In this document: one piece after another, positions 1-10,385 of the stretch
How positions within the stretch are numbered: the first letter of the stretch is position 1
How the letters are laid out: each line of letters opens with the position of its first letter
Assembly: GCA_964020155.1 (NCBI GenBank)
Contig: OZ026554.1
Location: 2,271,327 to 2,335,326 of the forward strand
DNA from: Chondrilla cf. caribensis
Taxonomy: Eukaryota; Porifera; Demospongiae; Chondrillida; Chondrillidae
DNA length: 64,000 bases
Reading direction: 5' to 3'
Position numbers and translations under genes: made by a program
Notes under the pieces: model-generated
Database searches by the model: none
Told to the model about the DNA's origin: nothing
The model's input: only the letters and a program-made list of their open reading frames with translations

Positions 1-478
1 CAGATTAGAGTAATTTGAAACAAGCTGTGTGTGCATGCGTGTGTGTGGTCACAGAGATTGGATATACATGTTAAACTTTGGTACATATGTGTGTACACAA
101 ATTGCGCTATAATTGTTGCTATGGTGTGTATATGAATGGAGTACATTGAGAGAGGGGTACACATTGTATTATTACATTAATTTTGTGGCCCTTTACCATT
201 TCATTTTAACTTTATACAATTATTACTATATATAAAAGCACAATTAACACATGGATACACTATACATAATATATAAATGTAAATCATATATACACATAAT
301 TTTATTATATACAAATTTCTACATTTGGGATTCTTGGGATTCCTGAACCTGTATTATCAGGAATCTTTTAGGCAAATTATTAGCAGTCCTCTGATAACTC
401 TTATTTTGAGATAATTCCCTTAATTATTAATACTCACGTTACACATATCCTTCAAAATAATCTACTTGTCTTCAACAG
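1..478 (+). other. 3' part of intron 1 of collagen gene A
   Basis: This stretch matches the introns of genes B, C, E and G: a TG-rich start, a segment resembling 'ttgtgctataattgttgcta', and a block close to 'cctgtattatcaggaat' before the acceptor. It ends in a pyrimidine-rich 'ttcaacag' acceptor. Exon 1 of gene A should lie a few hundred bases left of the window. Confidence 0.7.
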
Positions 479-1080
479 AATTGGACAAACCTCTCCAAAG
501 AATGAGACGTGGAGACACTGTTTCCCCAACACCTGAACCTTGCACTTGTCCACCTGGACCACCTGGACCACCTGGTAAACCTGGATCAAAAGGTGAAAAG
601 GGACAGCGTGGACATCGAGGCAAAATAGGAGCAATGGGGTTGAATGGGACAGATGGTGAGAAGGGTGAACAGGGAAATACAGGTCCCCAAGGAATGGGTG
701 GACAGAAAGGTGAACCAGGAGTAAAGGGATTGCAAGGACCACCAGGAATTAAGGGGCCAATAGGTGGACCAGGACTCAATGGAACCAAGGGAGAAAAGGG
801 TGAACAAGGAGATCAAGGAGTTAATGGAACAAAAGGTGAACATGGAGAAAAAGGACAACCAGGAAATGATGGACAGAAAGGACCAGAAGGACTGAAAGGA
901 CCAGAAGGACCACCAGGACCAAAAGGAGACATAGGACCCCAAGGACCACAAGGAGATATTGAACCAAAATGCCTAGGATCGAAAGGACTACCCAAATCAA
1001 AGGGAGGAGAGGAAGAAAATGATAAAGTTAATGGGACAACAACTAAACCGCTAAACAACGGAAACAACATACAAGGATAG
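479..1080 (+). CDS. Collagen-like secreted protein A, exon 2 (partial gene)
   Basis: Exon 2 of the first collagen-like gene; exon 1 is outside the window. It opens right after an AG acceptor with the family start [12 protein letters not shown], which includes an R-x-R-R furin-type site. [13 protein letters not shown] motif follows, then about 45 uninterrupted Gly-X-Y triplets. The triplet run breaks at 'GDIEPKC' and a non-collagenous tail with one Cys and an acidic GGEEEN stretch follows. Three N-G-T sequons sit in the helix. The frame is set by the conserved split codon (exon-1 final G plus AA gives Glu). An AATAAA lies at 1164-1169. By family logic it is a secreted trimeric collagenous protein of the extracellular matrix or surface; the exact role is unknown. 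Confidence 0.8.
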
Positions 1081-1163
1081 CAGTAATCACGGGGAATGTA
1101 CTAATGATTATCGACAAATTTATATAGTACAATTATTGGATCTGAAATTAAAGAAATGTAATG

Positions 1164-1169
1164 AATAAA
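1164..1169 (+). terminator. Poly(A) signal AATAAA of collagen gene A
   Basis: AATAAA lies about 84 nt after the stop codon, in a 3' flank that is conserved between the collagen units. Similar signals are seen near 12055, 46070, 50098 and 57760 in genes B, E, F and G. Confidence 0.6.
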
Positions 1170-1450
1170 ACTAATGATAAATTTTCCACTACATTAGTTC
1201 TTAATTGTTGTAATCAGTTGATAAATCAAGATCAAGATATGTGACATTATTCCGGATAACCTATGAGTAGTAAACAGGTAACACTGCATAATATCTAAGT
1301 TGAACAAAATCAAATAAACCATTGCAGTAATTGAAATCAGAATCACTATCTTTCATCATTAATTAATTGGAATGTCAAAGGTAACAAATTGGATCAAAAG
1401 TCAAGAATAATAACTGACACACAACCTATAAACAGATACAAATACAAGTA

Positions 1451-2873
1451 CAGTGAATTCTCGTTAATCCGCCACCGCTTTATCCGCCAAACCTTTTTAT
1501 CCGCCGTAGTTTTCGGGTACCAATTCATATTGTATGCAATTGCTGTTAATGTAATCCGCCATCCGCCTAATCCGCCTCCGCCACTAATTGGTACGCTTAC
1601 TTCCGCTTTTAGTACGTGTTACTTAACACTTAATCCGCCAGGCGTCAGTCTTGCTATTAGAAACTACTTGATTATGGCCACTAAACGTTCGAGAACAGAG
1701 TTGACTATCACCCAGAAGCAGGAGATATGTACGTACAAAGAGAAAAACACAAAGGCAACACAGGAGCAACTTGCAGACCATTTCTCGAAGCAATGGAAGA
1801 CATCTATCGCTAGGCGGACAATCGGGGACATTTTGAAGAGAAAGGCTGATTGGGATGTTCACAAGGCACACCAAATTAAGGTGAAGCGAATGAGGAAGCC
1901 GAAGTTTGAAGCTGTTGAAGAGGCGCTCGGAATGTGGTTTCAAGGAATGCAGGCGAAAAAAGCTATCATTACCGACGCTATACTACTCGAGAAAGGCAAG
2001 TATTTTGCCGAGCGCCTGAACTGTGAGGAGTTCGTAGGATCGTCAGGTTGGCTCGGTCGTTTCAAGTCAAGGAATGGGATTTCCCTGAAGCTACTACATG
2101 GAGAAGGAGCCTCTATTGATTCCAGTGTAGCTTTGAACGGAAGGAGCGAGCTTCGTAAGGTAACGAGTGCGTATGACCCGCAAGACATCTACAATATGGA
2201 CGAAACGGGGTTGTTCTACCGAATGCCTCCTAGTAAAACTTTAGCCCAAGGTCCTCGGCAAGGTACTAAGCAGTACAAAGATAGAATAACGCTGGCCTTG
2301 TGTACCAACAGTGATGGTTCAGATTCTTTTAAGCCACTGGTCATTGGGAAAAGTGCTCGACCACGTTGCTTTAGAGACTTCCATCCTGGTGCTTATGTGA
2401 TGTACTATAACAACCAAAAGGCATGGATGACCAGATATATTTTTAGTGAATGGCTGCATCATTTTGATGATTACATCACAAGAAAGAAAAATAGACCAGT
2501 ACTGTTACTTCTCGACAATGTTGCAAGTCACTTTCCATCAAATGTTGATGACCTGAAGTGTGTTAAACTACACTACTTACCGCCTAACACCACAAGTCAG
2601 CTACAACCATTAGATGCGGGGATCATCAAGGCCTTCAAAGCATGGTACCGTCGATCTCAGTTAAAACGCCTCATCCAATTACTTGAGGATGGAAAAAAAC
2701 CAGATATCAACCTTAGAGAAGCCCTTTGCTATATTGCAGTAGCCTGGAAGACTATCTCCACTACAACAATAAGTAATTGCTGGAAACATACAGGAATTAT
2801 GTCCACAACGATTGAAAATTCTGAGTCAGATTCGCTAGCTGAAGAGAATGATCTTAGCATACTCCTCGACACA
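1451..2873 (+). mobile_element. Tigger/pogo-type DNA transposon, 3' end truncated
   Basis: The left end is CAGTGAATTCTCGTTAATCC, directly after a TA. The same 3' flank without the element is seen in units B (near 12379) and C (near 24767), which places the insertion in 'caag-TA-gtag'. The TA is repeated at 2874-2875, but the expected inverted copy of the left end is missing on the right, so the 3' terminus seems to have been lost. The body contains the transposase at 1674-2891. Related short elements are at 5034, 30810, 46359, 50399 and 58052. Confidence 0.75.
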
Positions 2874-2891
2874 GGTAGTAGAATCTACTGA
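1674..2891 (+). CDS. Tigger-like transposase (CENP-B type HTH plus DDE superfamily)
   Basis: A 405-codon open frame starting at an ATG (MATKRSRTEL). The reading frame is open upstream to about 1389 but has no ATG there. Residues about 8-58 look like a Psq/CENP-B N-terminal helix-turn-helix. Residues about 78-135 fit the second CENP-B/Tc5 HTH (WLGRFKSRNGI). The DDE catalytic core shows D176 in YNMDETGLF, D281 in LLLLDNVASH and D314 in QLQPLDAGIIKAF, all of Tigger/jerky type. The last few codons are host flank read after the lost 3' end. No stop or frameshift is visible, so decay is recent or slow. It would cut and paste its own element; without the right TIR this copy is probably immobile. Confidence 0.85.
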   Translation: MATKRSRTELTITQKQEICTYKEKNTKATQEQLADHFSKQWKTSIARRTIGDILKRKADWDVHKAHQIKVKRMRKPKFEAVEEALGMWFQGMQAKKAIITDAILLEKGKYFAERLNCEEFVGSSGWLGRFKSRNGISLKLLHGEGASIDSSVALNGRSELRKVTSAYDPQDIYNMDETGLFYRMPPSKTLAQGPRQGTKQYKDRITLALCTNSDGSDSFKPLVIGKSARPRCFRDFHPGAYVMYYNNQKAWMTRYIFSEWLHHFDDYITRKKNRPVLLLLDNVASHFPSNVDDLKCVKLHYLPPNTTSQLQPLDAGIIKAFKAWYRRSQLKRLIQLLEDGKKPDINLREALCYIAVAWKTISTTTISNCWKHTGIMSTTIENSESDSLAEENDLSILLDTGSRIY

Positions 2892-3351
2892 AGCTTTTCA
2901 AAATCTGATCTCTTATGATCATAAGCATGTCAACTCAACGTATACAACACTTGCATAGACCTATAATTATATAGAGAGTCAATGAAATGTAGGTTTATTG
3001 CAAATATTGCTAATTTAAAATTTGAACTGCCAAAATCAATAATCAAATTGTTCATAAATCTCTCTAGTTAATTAACTATAATATTACTCATTATTTACTT
3101 ATTAATTTTCACAATAATAATAATATGTATTTCATTACTCAACATTACTGTAATAATAATAATAAAAAGTGTGTATGTATATGAACATTTGAATGATTCA
3201 CAATGTATATACAAACTTAATGCACCGTTATTGAAAAATGAATATGAATTAGTACACACAAACACATGATTGTGCACGTGTGTCATGGACATTCGAAAGT
3301 GAAATGGCGCAAGTATAATTACCACTATCACCACACCCTGCTTTACAATCG
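2892..3351. other. AT-rich 3' flank of unit A, no gene seen
   Basis: The start (2875-3020) matches the 3' flanks of units B and C. The rest is AT-rich with short ATA/AAT runs. The small open frames are unsupported. Confidence 0.5.
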
Positions 3352-3480
3352 GACATTTAGTAGCAAGAAATTACTACTATTCCCTCTAAATGGATGAATT
3401 GTGTGCACTTCCCAGTTTTTGATTTAAAGCAGTATAGCAAGGAAAAGTAGATCCTATACACAATCCTGTAAAACAGATGA
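3352..3480 (-). pseudogene. Kunitz-domain exon relic
   Basis: On the minus strand the phrase FKSKTGKCTQFI aligns with [12 protein letters not shown] of the intact Kunitz exons at 60756-61681. The second half is destroyed: the GGC-GGN motif and the final cysteines are gone and stops follow. Flanking DNA to about 3700 matches the intron around the intact exons and the relic flank at 58890-59100. Confidence 0.6.
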
Positions 3481-3699
3481 CTCTGTAAGAGGATGAAATA
3501 GGTATATTGCATGAAATAAAGTTTGATTAGAATAAAGTGAGTACAAAACTCTATCATAATAATAGAATAAATACAAAACAAACCGTCCGTGTCTTAAGGC
3601 AATACAGTGTTGTATGCCTTGTACAATAATATTATGTGTGCACAATTATAGTAGCAGGGCAGAAGCAGCACGCACTGTGGTGCTCTACATGGCAGACTA

Positions 3700-4326
3700 A
3701 TGGATTTGGTTGTTTGGTTGAATGCCACATGGGAAAGCAGCCAAGTCACTTGTTTAGGCCTACATTTGGACATATTATGTATAGGACACTGTTCCCGATA
3801 TAGATCAAATATTACTCCAGGGACATTATGACATGTGAAGAATTTGTTTCGTAATTGTTATTCATTACTCATTGATATTCATTGTCTTTTACCTTTGCTG
3901 TAGTAACAAATCATCTTTGTTGTGGTTGGTCTTAGCGGATGATACCTTTCATATTTCCGTCATGACTGTGCAATTCCAGCGGACCATATATCTCACAAAC
4001 GGGAATGTCATAACAAAAACACATACCATTTTGTGAAGTTAACTCTGAGGTGTAAAACGTAAAATGAAAATCCGTACAAATGGGACATAGTATTCGGTCG
4101 CTTTTGGGTACTCACAAAAGAGCAGTTATGGGACAAAATCACCTCATTTAAAACATGTTGAAATAACGTTAATAAAGAATTAATACAATATTAATATGCA
4201 ACAGTATAATATATTTAGTACACAATCTTCGGCCTTACCACTAGCGAGGGGCAAGCAGAAGTGAGCTCCAATTTAGTGTAGGAACAGAGACAGTCGTCGT
4301 ACATGTGCAGGACTCTATTTGTCTTG
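3700..4326. other. Unit spacer without a recognisable gene
   Basis: No credible exon was found. The end (about 4220-4320) contains the unit block around 'ccactagcgaggggcaagcagaagtgag', which recurs near 8775, 18950 and 41860. Confidence 0.4.
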
Positions 4327-4822
4327 CAGACATGCCAACTCTCATGCATTATGGGTGGAACTCACACATTCAGTGCTGATCTCATGCTCTCACACAAGCA
4401 TAAGCATTATCTCATGCATTGCCCTGTGATATTATTCATTGTTAATGAGCATAACACTTTAAATTGAGACACAGATCATGATATTATGTGGCTTCAATTT
4501 GTTGGTAAGTTTTTCCCTATTGAGTGTATAGTGTCGACACAGCAAAGAAATACCACTATGACTTATAACAGGGTGCACAGTACTAAGAATTATTGGTAAT
4601 ACTTTTGCATTTTTTGTAAATTAAGTTAAACTTATAAGCTATGTATCGTACTTTGTATACCTTCATTGTAATGTTCATAGTCAATTTATTATCCTGAGTT
4701 TGATAATCTATACTTGCGCACGCTGGTATGCCACTTCAAGGGGTGGGCATCAACATGTCTCACTCCTAAACCATGCAATCTCACTCATTTTGGAGACATG
4801 GAAAAACTGGTTGGCATCTCTG
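4327..4822. mobile_element. hAT-like non-autonomous TIR element
   Basis: Imperfect terminal inverted repeats CAGACATGCCAAC and GTTGGCATCTCTG bound a 496-bp insert. It interrupts a block that is continuous in paralogous units (near 8850, 19020 and 41935). The TIR style is hAT-like. No transposase is present, and the target duplication could not be read clearly. Confidence 0.5.
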
Positions 4823-5033
4823 GGCCTGTCACAAATATGTCAAAAGGTATGTCTGAGGAACTACATGTGAGAATTGATCATGGAGTTTGAACTTAGGAGA
4901 CTTGTTCATTGATAATATAATGGCTATGGCTACTGGGCGATGATATCCTTAATACAATAATGGTATAATACTTACATAATGCATGTGTGCAATATCAATG
5001 TACACACACAGGACATACTCATGCATGGATATG

Positions 5034-5205
5034 CAGTGAATACAAGAAATTGCCACAATTTTTTTTCAAAGAATGTGGTGGATAAACAAATTTGGCTGAT
5101 TAACCGGATATTCATTGATACGTGTACATTATATTGGTATTGAGAAATTGTGGAAGATTAAAGTGTTGGCAAATAAAGTGGTTGCGGATTAATAAGAACT
5201 CATTG
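5034..5205. mobile_element. Degenerate Tigger-type short element
   Basis: The ends CAGTGAATACAAG and AAGAACTCATTG (inverted) and the interior resemble the better preserved element at 30810-30996. The TA duplication has decayed (TG and TT). No coding capacity. Confidence 0.5.
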
Positions 5206-6404
5206 TTCCACATTGCTACACACATAACAAGAAGCCAACCAAGCTAGATTGTAGACCTTTGCATCCATAGTGTGCAGCATTAAAGGTTACTTAACCCTCC
5301 CTGTAATGAAGTTCTACAACTACGGACAGCTGTATGCTGTGCTCATGTTTTGTTGTCTCTTTATTTGTGATCTTAATATGTTTGCTTCTTTGCAGATAAT
5401 AATAGGGGACCTCACAAGTGAGCTTGCTAACAATCACATCTGATGGGAGCAATGGAGCTTGTTTTCTTGGAATCACAACACATGTTACAAGAGGTCAAAC
5501 AGATAAGCTCGGAATTATCCCAATCAGGCAGCTGGCTGCACCATGAACTTGTTGATCAATCACATACTGAATACTGCACAGTGCTGTGGTGTACCAGCTC
5601 TGAATGTGTACTAGTATATTAATGAATACAGTTAAAGTGAACAATGGATGGAGTTTATGGTCAAATTTAACTGAGATCTGCACTCCATGTGTGACTTAGC
5701 TTATGTGGGAACACAATATGCAGTACACATTTGATGGATTGTACGTACTAATGGGAATATATATTCACAGAAAAACTTCTGTTCTTTGACATGAGTCACA
5801 TATAGTACATAGCAATCGGGATACAGTAGCAATAGAATGTGCTCTAACAAACTGACATTTCAGCTGAATCGGATATCATTGCAATGTTTGAAGGAGGGCA
5901 GGGTAAGGATCATAACTTATTTAGGTATAACGTATTAGCGAGAACGTCTATGTAAGCATAATATATATATTTGAATGTCACGCCAATTAGAGCCACTATT
6001 CGAGTAAATGAAAGTCAGGTGGTTTCAGAGTACTATTGTTATGTTCTTGAACATTTTAAAATATATAAAATATATAAATACGTTAATAGTAAAGAATCTA
6101 CATTGCAACGGCATGATCAGAAATCAATTGCAGAACATAATGACCCATGTGGATAACACATAATGTAACAATAACATGTGAACATGAAACGGCATGAACG
6201 TTGGAGTAAAGTGTTTCCCCTAATTACAAGGAAGGCACAAAATAATATATATATTATAGATATTTATATGTATGATGATATGTTTGATGTTATGACATTA
6301 ATCATAATAAAATATTTAAGATTGTACGTACATACATATAATATGAATATATATCAGCAATAAACATACATACTACACTCAATACGTACATATATTATTC
6401 AATA
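5206..6404. other. Unit spacer without a gene
   Basis: It contains decayed copies of the 'gagcttgttgaccatcacat' block (about 5405-5570) that forms minisatellites in other units. The short open frames are not supported. Confidence 0.4.
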
Positions 6405-6720
6405 TGTGCAAGGTTTTACTGTTTCTTCAATCTCATCCATCAACAATTCAGATTCCGTCAATTCACAGGAGAACAAATTGAACCCTGAATAATCAACAGT
6501 GGGTGTAGTCACAGTTAAGATGTGGAGATCTTGGTGGACTACATCCTTGATGGAATCCTCAAATGCCTTAGAGCTACTTATCCTCAACACTAAAAGTGTA
6601 CATAGCGGACATTCAGTCTACAAAACACTGCAGGCACAAATCACTATACCAGTGGGTACCTCCCCTCAGTACATGCAGAGATGGTCAGAGAACATGAGGA
6701 CAGAGACTATTATAAGAGAA
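6405..6720 (-). pseudogene. Ig-like domain exon relic
   Basis: Read on the minus strand, 'LTVTTPTVDYSG' followed by a Ser-Cys-Glu motif and a V-K-P end looks like the D-x-G-x-Y-x-C end of an Ig domain. The first half has a stop where the B-strand Cys region ends, and other lesions. The same exon recurs at about 13228, 34010, 51252 and 58078. Confidence 0.5.
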
Positions 6721-7256
6721 TAGAGAGAAGGTAGAGAGTATACTGCTAATGGACACATGTTGGCATGACAAGAGAATGTGACTACTCATACAGTACATAC
6801 AGTACATAATGTACATAGCATATTCTCTGTACTATGTGTCTGCAGAGATGAATATATGTACAAGTTTGTTGCCTTGATCCACAAAGAGTCGAGCTAGAGA
6901 GAAGAGTTGAACCTTCAGTTCAGTAGTGAAGTACTGGTAGCAGCTACTGGAGAGGTTGAGTGCACTGGTACTGCTATCATTGACATTCTGCTAGATGGAC
7001 CTGAGTGCAGTTGAGGACTAAGTGAGAGAGAGTACACATTATCACTGTTACCCACAATAATGACTTAAAAGTGAGGACATCTTCTACTTATACACAGGTA
7101 CCGTACATACACAAGTACAGAATGAGTACATGCAGAGTAGCAGAATAACAGCCAGTACAGTTGAACACAGACAGTGGCTGCAGGTCCTGTACAAGAAGAG
7201 AAATGACATTAAAAACACATCACATTGCAGTGGATGAGTTTACAACTTGGTTGTTG
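6721..7256. other. Unit spacer, no gene seen
   Basis: It contains 'cagtacatacagtacata', the empty-site counterpart of the TIR element insertion at 13659. No exon was recognised. Confidence 0.4.
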
Positions 7257-7625
7257 CCTATAGTGTGATGTCTACAACTAGATTGTCCCCCACAGTGATG
7301 CCATGGTTACAGCTAGTTGTTGACAAAGTGTGAGGTTCAGTTTTTAAGCAGCCTTCACATATCAATATGCTCACAGACCAACATTTTGTCAAAGACTGCT
7401 GAGCAGACAGTTTACTTTCACTAATGAGAACAAGAACGTTCTCTCTACTTTGGAAGGTGCACCCACTGACGTCCACCGGGCCCCACTCTCCTGACGGGGA
7501 ACAGGTCCTCCTCGCCTGGGAATTGGGATGTAACCTCAGACTAGCAAGTGAACAATGTACGGATTCCGTAACACCCGGTGAAGTAGAGGACCATTAATCG
7601 AACTCGGAAACTAGATCTATTGGAC
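7257..7625 (-). pseudogene. HRM-like domain exon relic, rearranged
   Basis: The minus strand reads a run ending in CSPSGEWGPVDVSGCTF, typical of hormone-receptor-motif domains found next to GAIN domains in adhesion GPCR-like proteins. After SRENV the frame jumps into unrelated sequence (from about 7440 down to 7258) that resembles the Ig-unit flank, so an internal deletion has fused two parts of the ancestral unit. An extra 3 bases sit near 7595. Confidence 0.5.
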
Positions 7626-7799
7626 AACCGTGATCTTGAAGTATTCTGCAGTGAACGAAGATCGAAAACGTGAAAAGTTCCTTCACTTCATCTTCGTTTT
7701 ACCGAATTTATGACTACAAAGAACCTCGAATCACTCCTGGAAAGCCATAACAATCAGCAAAGAAATTTAATGGCCGTAACATCCCAGAGGTTCGAAAGT

Positions 7800-7890
7800 A
7801 AAATGGCGCTAATATAATTACACCACCCACACACTTTGCATCACATTCGGCCATAGCGAGGAGCTTATAACTGTTCACTCCAAATTTACA
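7800..7890 (-). pseudogene. Kunitz exon relic
   Basis: Weak minus-strand similarity to the C-terminal half of the Kunitz exon: an NSYKL-AMAECDAKC-like run where intact copies have [13 protein letters not shown]. Many lesions. Confidence 0.45.
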
Positions 7891-8039
7891 ATAGATTTAT
7901 TGCATTATTGATTTGCAAATGACAAGCTCTGCACTCACACTGAGATAATAATAAATATTATATTGACTATATGAATTACATTTATGTATGCTTATGAATC
8001 TTGTCAATCATGAACACAATAATTATAATTTTTGCAATA

Positions 8040-8225
8040 TTTTGGGCATTCACGCGGGAGGACACATTGGTTGTTCCTTTTGTCCACAATCCTGAACCTG
8101 TCCCTTAGGCCACCCACAACCAGGTCTGCAAACCAAAGTGCAGAGAATAATATTATATGGGGATGTTCACAGATCCCCTGGCATGGTGCACAACCATCAT
8201 AGAAGATCTGTCCTCTGATAATGTT
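8040..8225 (-). pseudogene. TIL-domain exon relic
   Basis: Minus-strand sequence matches the intact TIL exon at 59797-59972: RGQIFYDGCAPCQGIC at the start and CVLPRECPK at the end. Frameshifts and indels disrupt the middle. Confidence 0.6.
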
Positions 8226-9739
8226 CTGGATTGAAATTCAGTTACTGTATTGTATGCCCACTGTGACATTTGTTTTCACTCACGTCACAGTAGGATCCTT
8301 AGGAAGAGAACTTCAAAATGCAATGAAAAACTTCCTTAATTTGTCATTCTGCATTATCTCAGCATCACAATTTACCTGTAATCACGTCAAACATTATTAT
8401 ACAAACTTATATAAATCCTAACCACAAACTACATAACCAGACAAGTTCTGCGGGGGCTCCTGAAAGGTCTACGTGTAACTTGATTCTAACATGGAGACCC
8501 GCATTACTTGCTTGAAAGAGGAATGTCTGTCAGTTGAAAACGGTTGAGTCAGCAATAAGATTTGGAGTCCTCCTGCACAAATGGCAATAAAGGTATTCAG
8601 AAACACACACAACTGCATCTCAGCCGACTTTTTTAGACGAAGACTTCAATGAAAACAGCAATAAAGCAGGCTAATAGAGGCAAGGTTAATTGTATTTGTA
8701 ATCTGTAATCTGTTTATAATATTATTCATGTGATAGTATAATATATAGCCAGTCATATAAACTAAGTTTGATCTTACCGCTAGTGAGGGGAGAGCAGAAG
8801 TGAGCCCCAATTCTGTGTAGGAACATAGACCGTCGTCCCACATGTGAGTCTTGATTTAGCTTGTCTCAAATAAGCAAGAAGGGATGACTGAGGAACTACA
8901 AGTCAGAATTGTATTGGCAGTTTGAACTGAGGAGACGTGTTCAATGGTAAGGGCTATGAACATTGTGAAGCAATATGCACTGTCAATAGTTGCCGTAACA
9001 CAGAATGCATGATAAAAAGGTAGATTAACATCATACACCATACAAATACAGGCACTGTCTATCGCAACACATACACATATGCGATGTCAATGCACATACT
9101 CACGACATGCTCATAAACAACACTGTTACATTGTAGACCATTCTATAATTATATAATGGGAGACCACACAAGTGAACTTGTTGACTATCACATCTGATAG
9201 GAGGCCTCACAAGTGAGCTTGTTATCAGGGTGGTTATGCTATGACAATGGATTAGCTCATTGCAGTGTTGTACTGTACTGGCATGACAGTATGTTGTCTC
9301 CAGTTAACCAAACTTGTTCTGAATTTATCCTTTCAGGACAGTGTGATCCCTATATCCTTCTTTTCATCATTGAATGTTTCAAAGTACTTGTTTATATACA
9401 GTGCTAGCAATAATATTTGGAATGACAAATAAGCATGTGATAGTATAATAATATTCACATGCACACACTCATACTAAAACAAGCACTACATATCACACAC
9501 ATTTAAGAAGATCTATCAATGATCTATATATCTATCCATCTATTCAGATACAAAGTCTCACTGGTTATCAATCAGCTTATCGATAGACATCAGACACATC
9601 ATCTGTATAGTACAGGAACAAGCACACAAGGTGTAATTCGACAAGAGAACAGGATGCTTACTGCTTCAGTTGGAAACCCACATGCATTGACATTTATAAA
9701 TCATCAATTAGTAATCTACCTACCCTGTTCCTCCACTCA
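8226..9739. other. Unit spacer with decayed minisatellite, no gene
   Basis: It holds blocks shared with 18346-20900, 35000-36050 and 41110-43540. One is 'tctgctggggctc' (near 8443). Another is a short run of the 41-bp 'gaggcc-cacaagtgagcttgttgac' repeat (about 9150-9235). No exon was identified. Confidence 0.45.
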
Positions 9740-10385
9740 CTGTTTGACACAAATGAACAATTGATTGAGAACGAAAATGGGAGATAGCAGATACATGACA
9801 TTGTCTTGTATCCTCCCCAAAGTGCACGAATTCATAACTATAAATGTAAGTTCCACTTGTATACATGTGTGTGTGTGCATTTGTTTATGTTTGTGTGTAT
9901 GTGAATGTGTGTGTCTTCCTCCCTGTGTGTTTGTGTGCACGTCTGTGTGTTACGTGTGTGTCATGTGTTTACACAATAACATGTGGATCACTTACATAAC
10001 AAAGTTATCATGCAAATATACAATTCGGATTAATCAATGTATAAATCTGTCCTTAACCGTGTACAGCAATCTTTGAAAGCGATAGAGCTAGAGTGTACAT
10101 ACCAAACTCAAATAGAGGATGACAAACCACTTTTGTTCATTCATGTGGTGATGGAAGCCTTTATTCTATTGAGGAAAATTGACAAGAGAGTGTATAGAAT
10201 AATTCCCTCACACAGTGTCCAACTAAACACAGACAAAGGAAGACTTGACACAGACATGGACATTGGCAATGAATATCATTAAAAGTAGGTGAGTCCTCCA
10301 AGTGACTATTAGATTAGTCTGTTCTGCTGTGGTTACCACAAAAACTAGCACTAACAAACTGAGTGTGTTGGCTGGAGCTACAGTT
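9740..10385 (+). promoter_or_regulatory. Conserved upstream block of collagen gene B
   Basis: About 0.65 kb upstream of exon 1 is shared with units C, D, E, F and G, including 'gggagatagcagatacatg', a TG-rich tract and 'ctcaactagaggatgac'. The last part (10268-10385) is the strongest: AATGAATATCATTAAAA followed by a block ending at the ATG. Unit B lacks the roughly 150-bp piece with the TATAAA-like motif seen in C and E. Confidence 0.5.

Noticed and set aside
1389..1673. N-terminal extension of the transposase
   Set aside because: No ATG in this part and it contains the left TIR; the ATG at 1674 fits the start of the DNA-binding domain.
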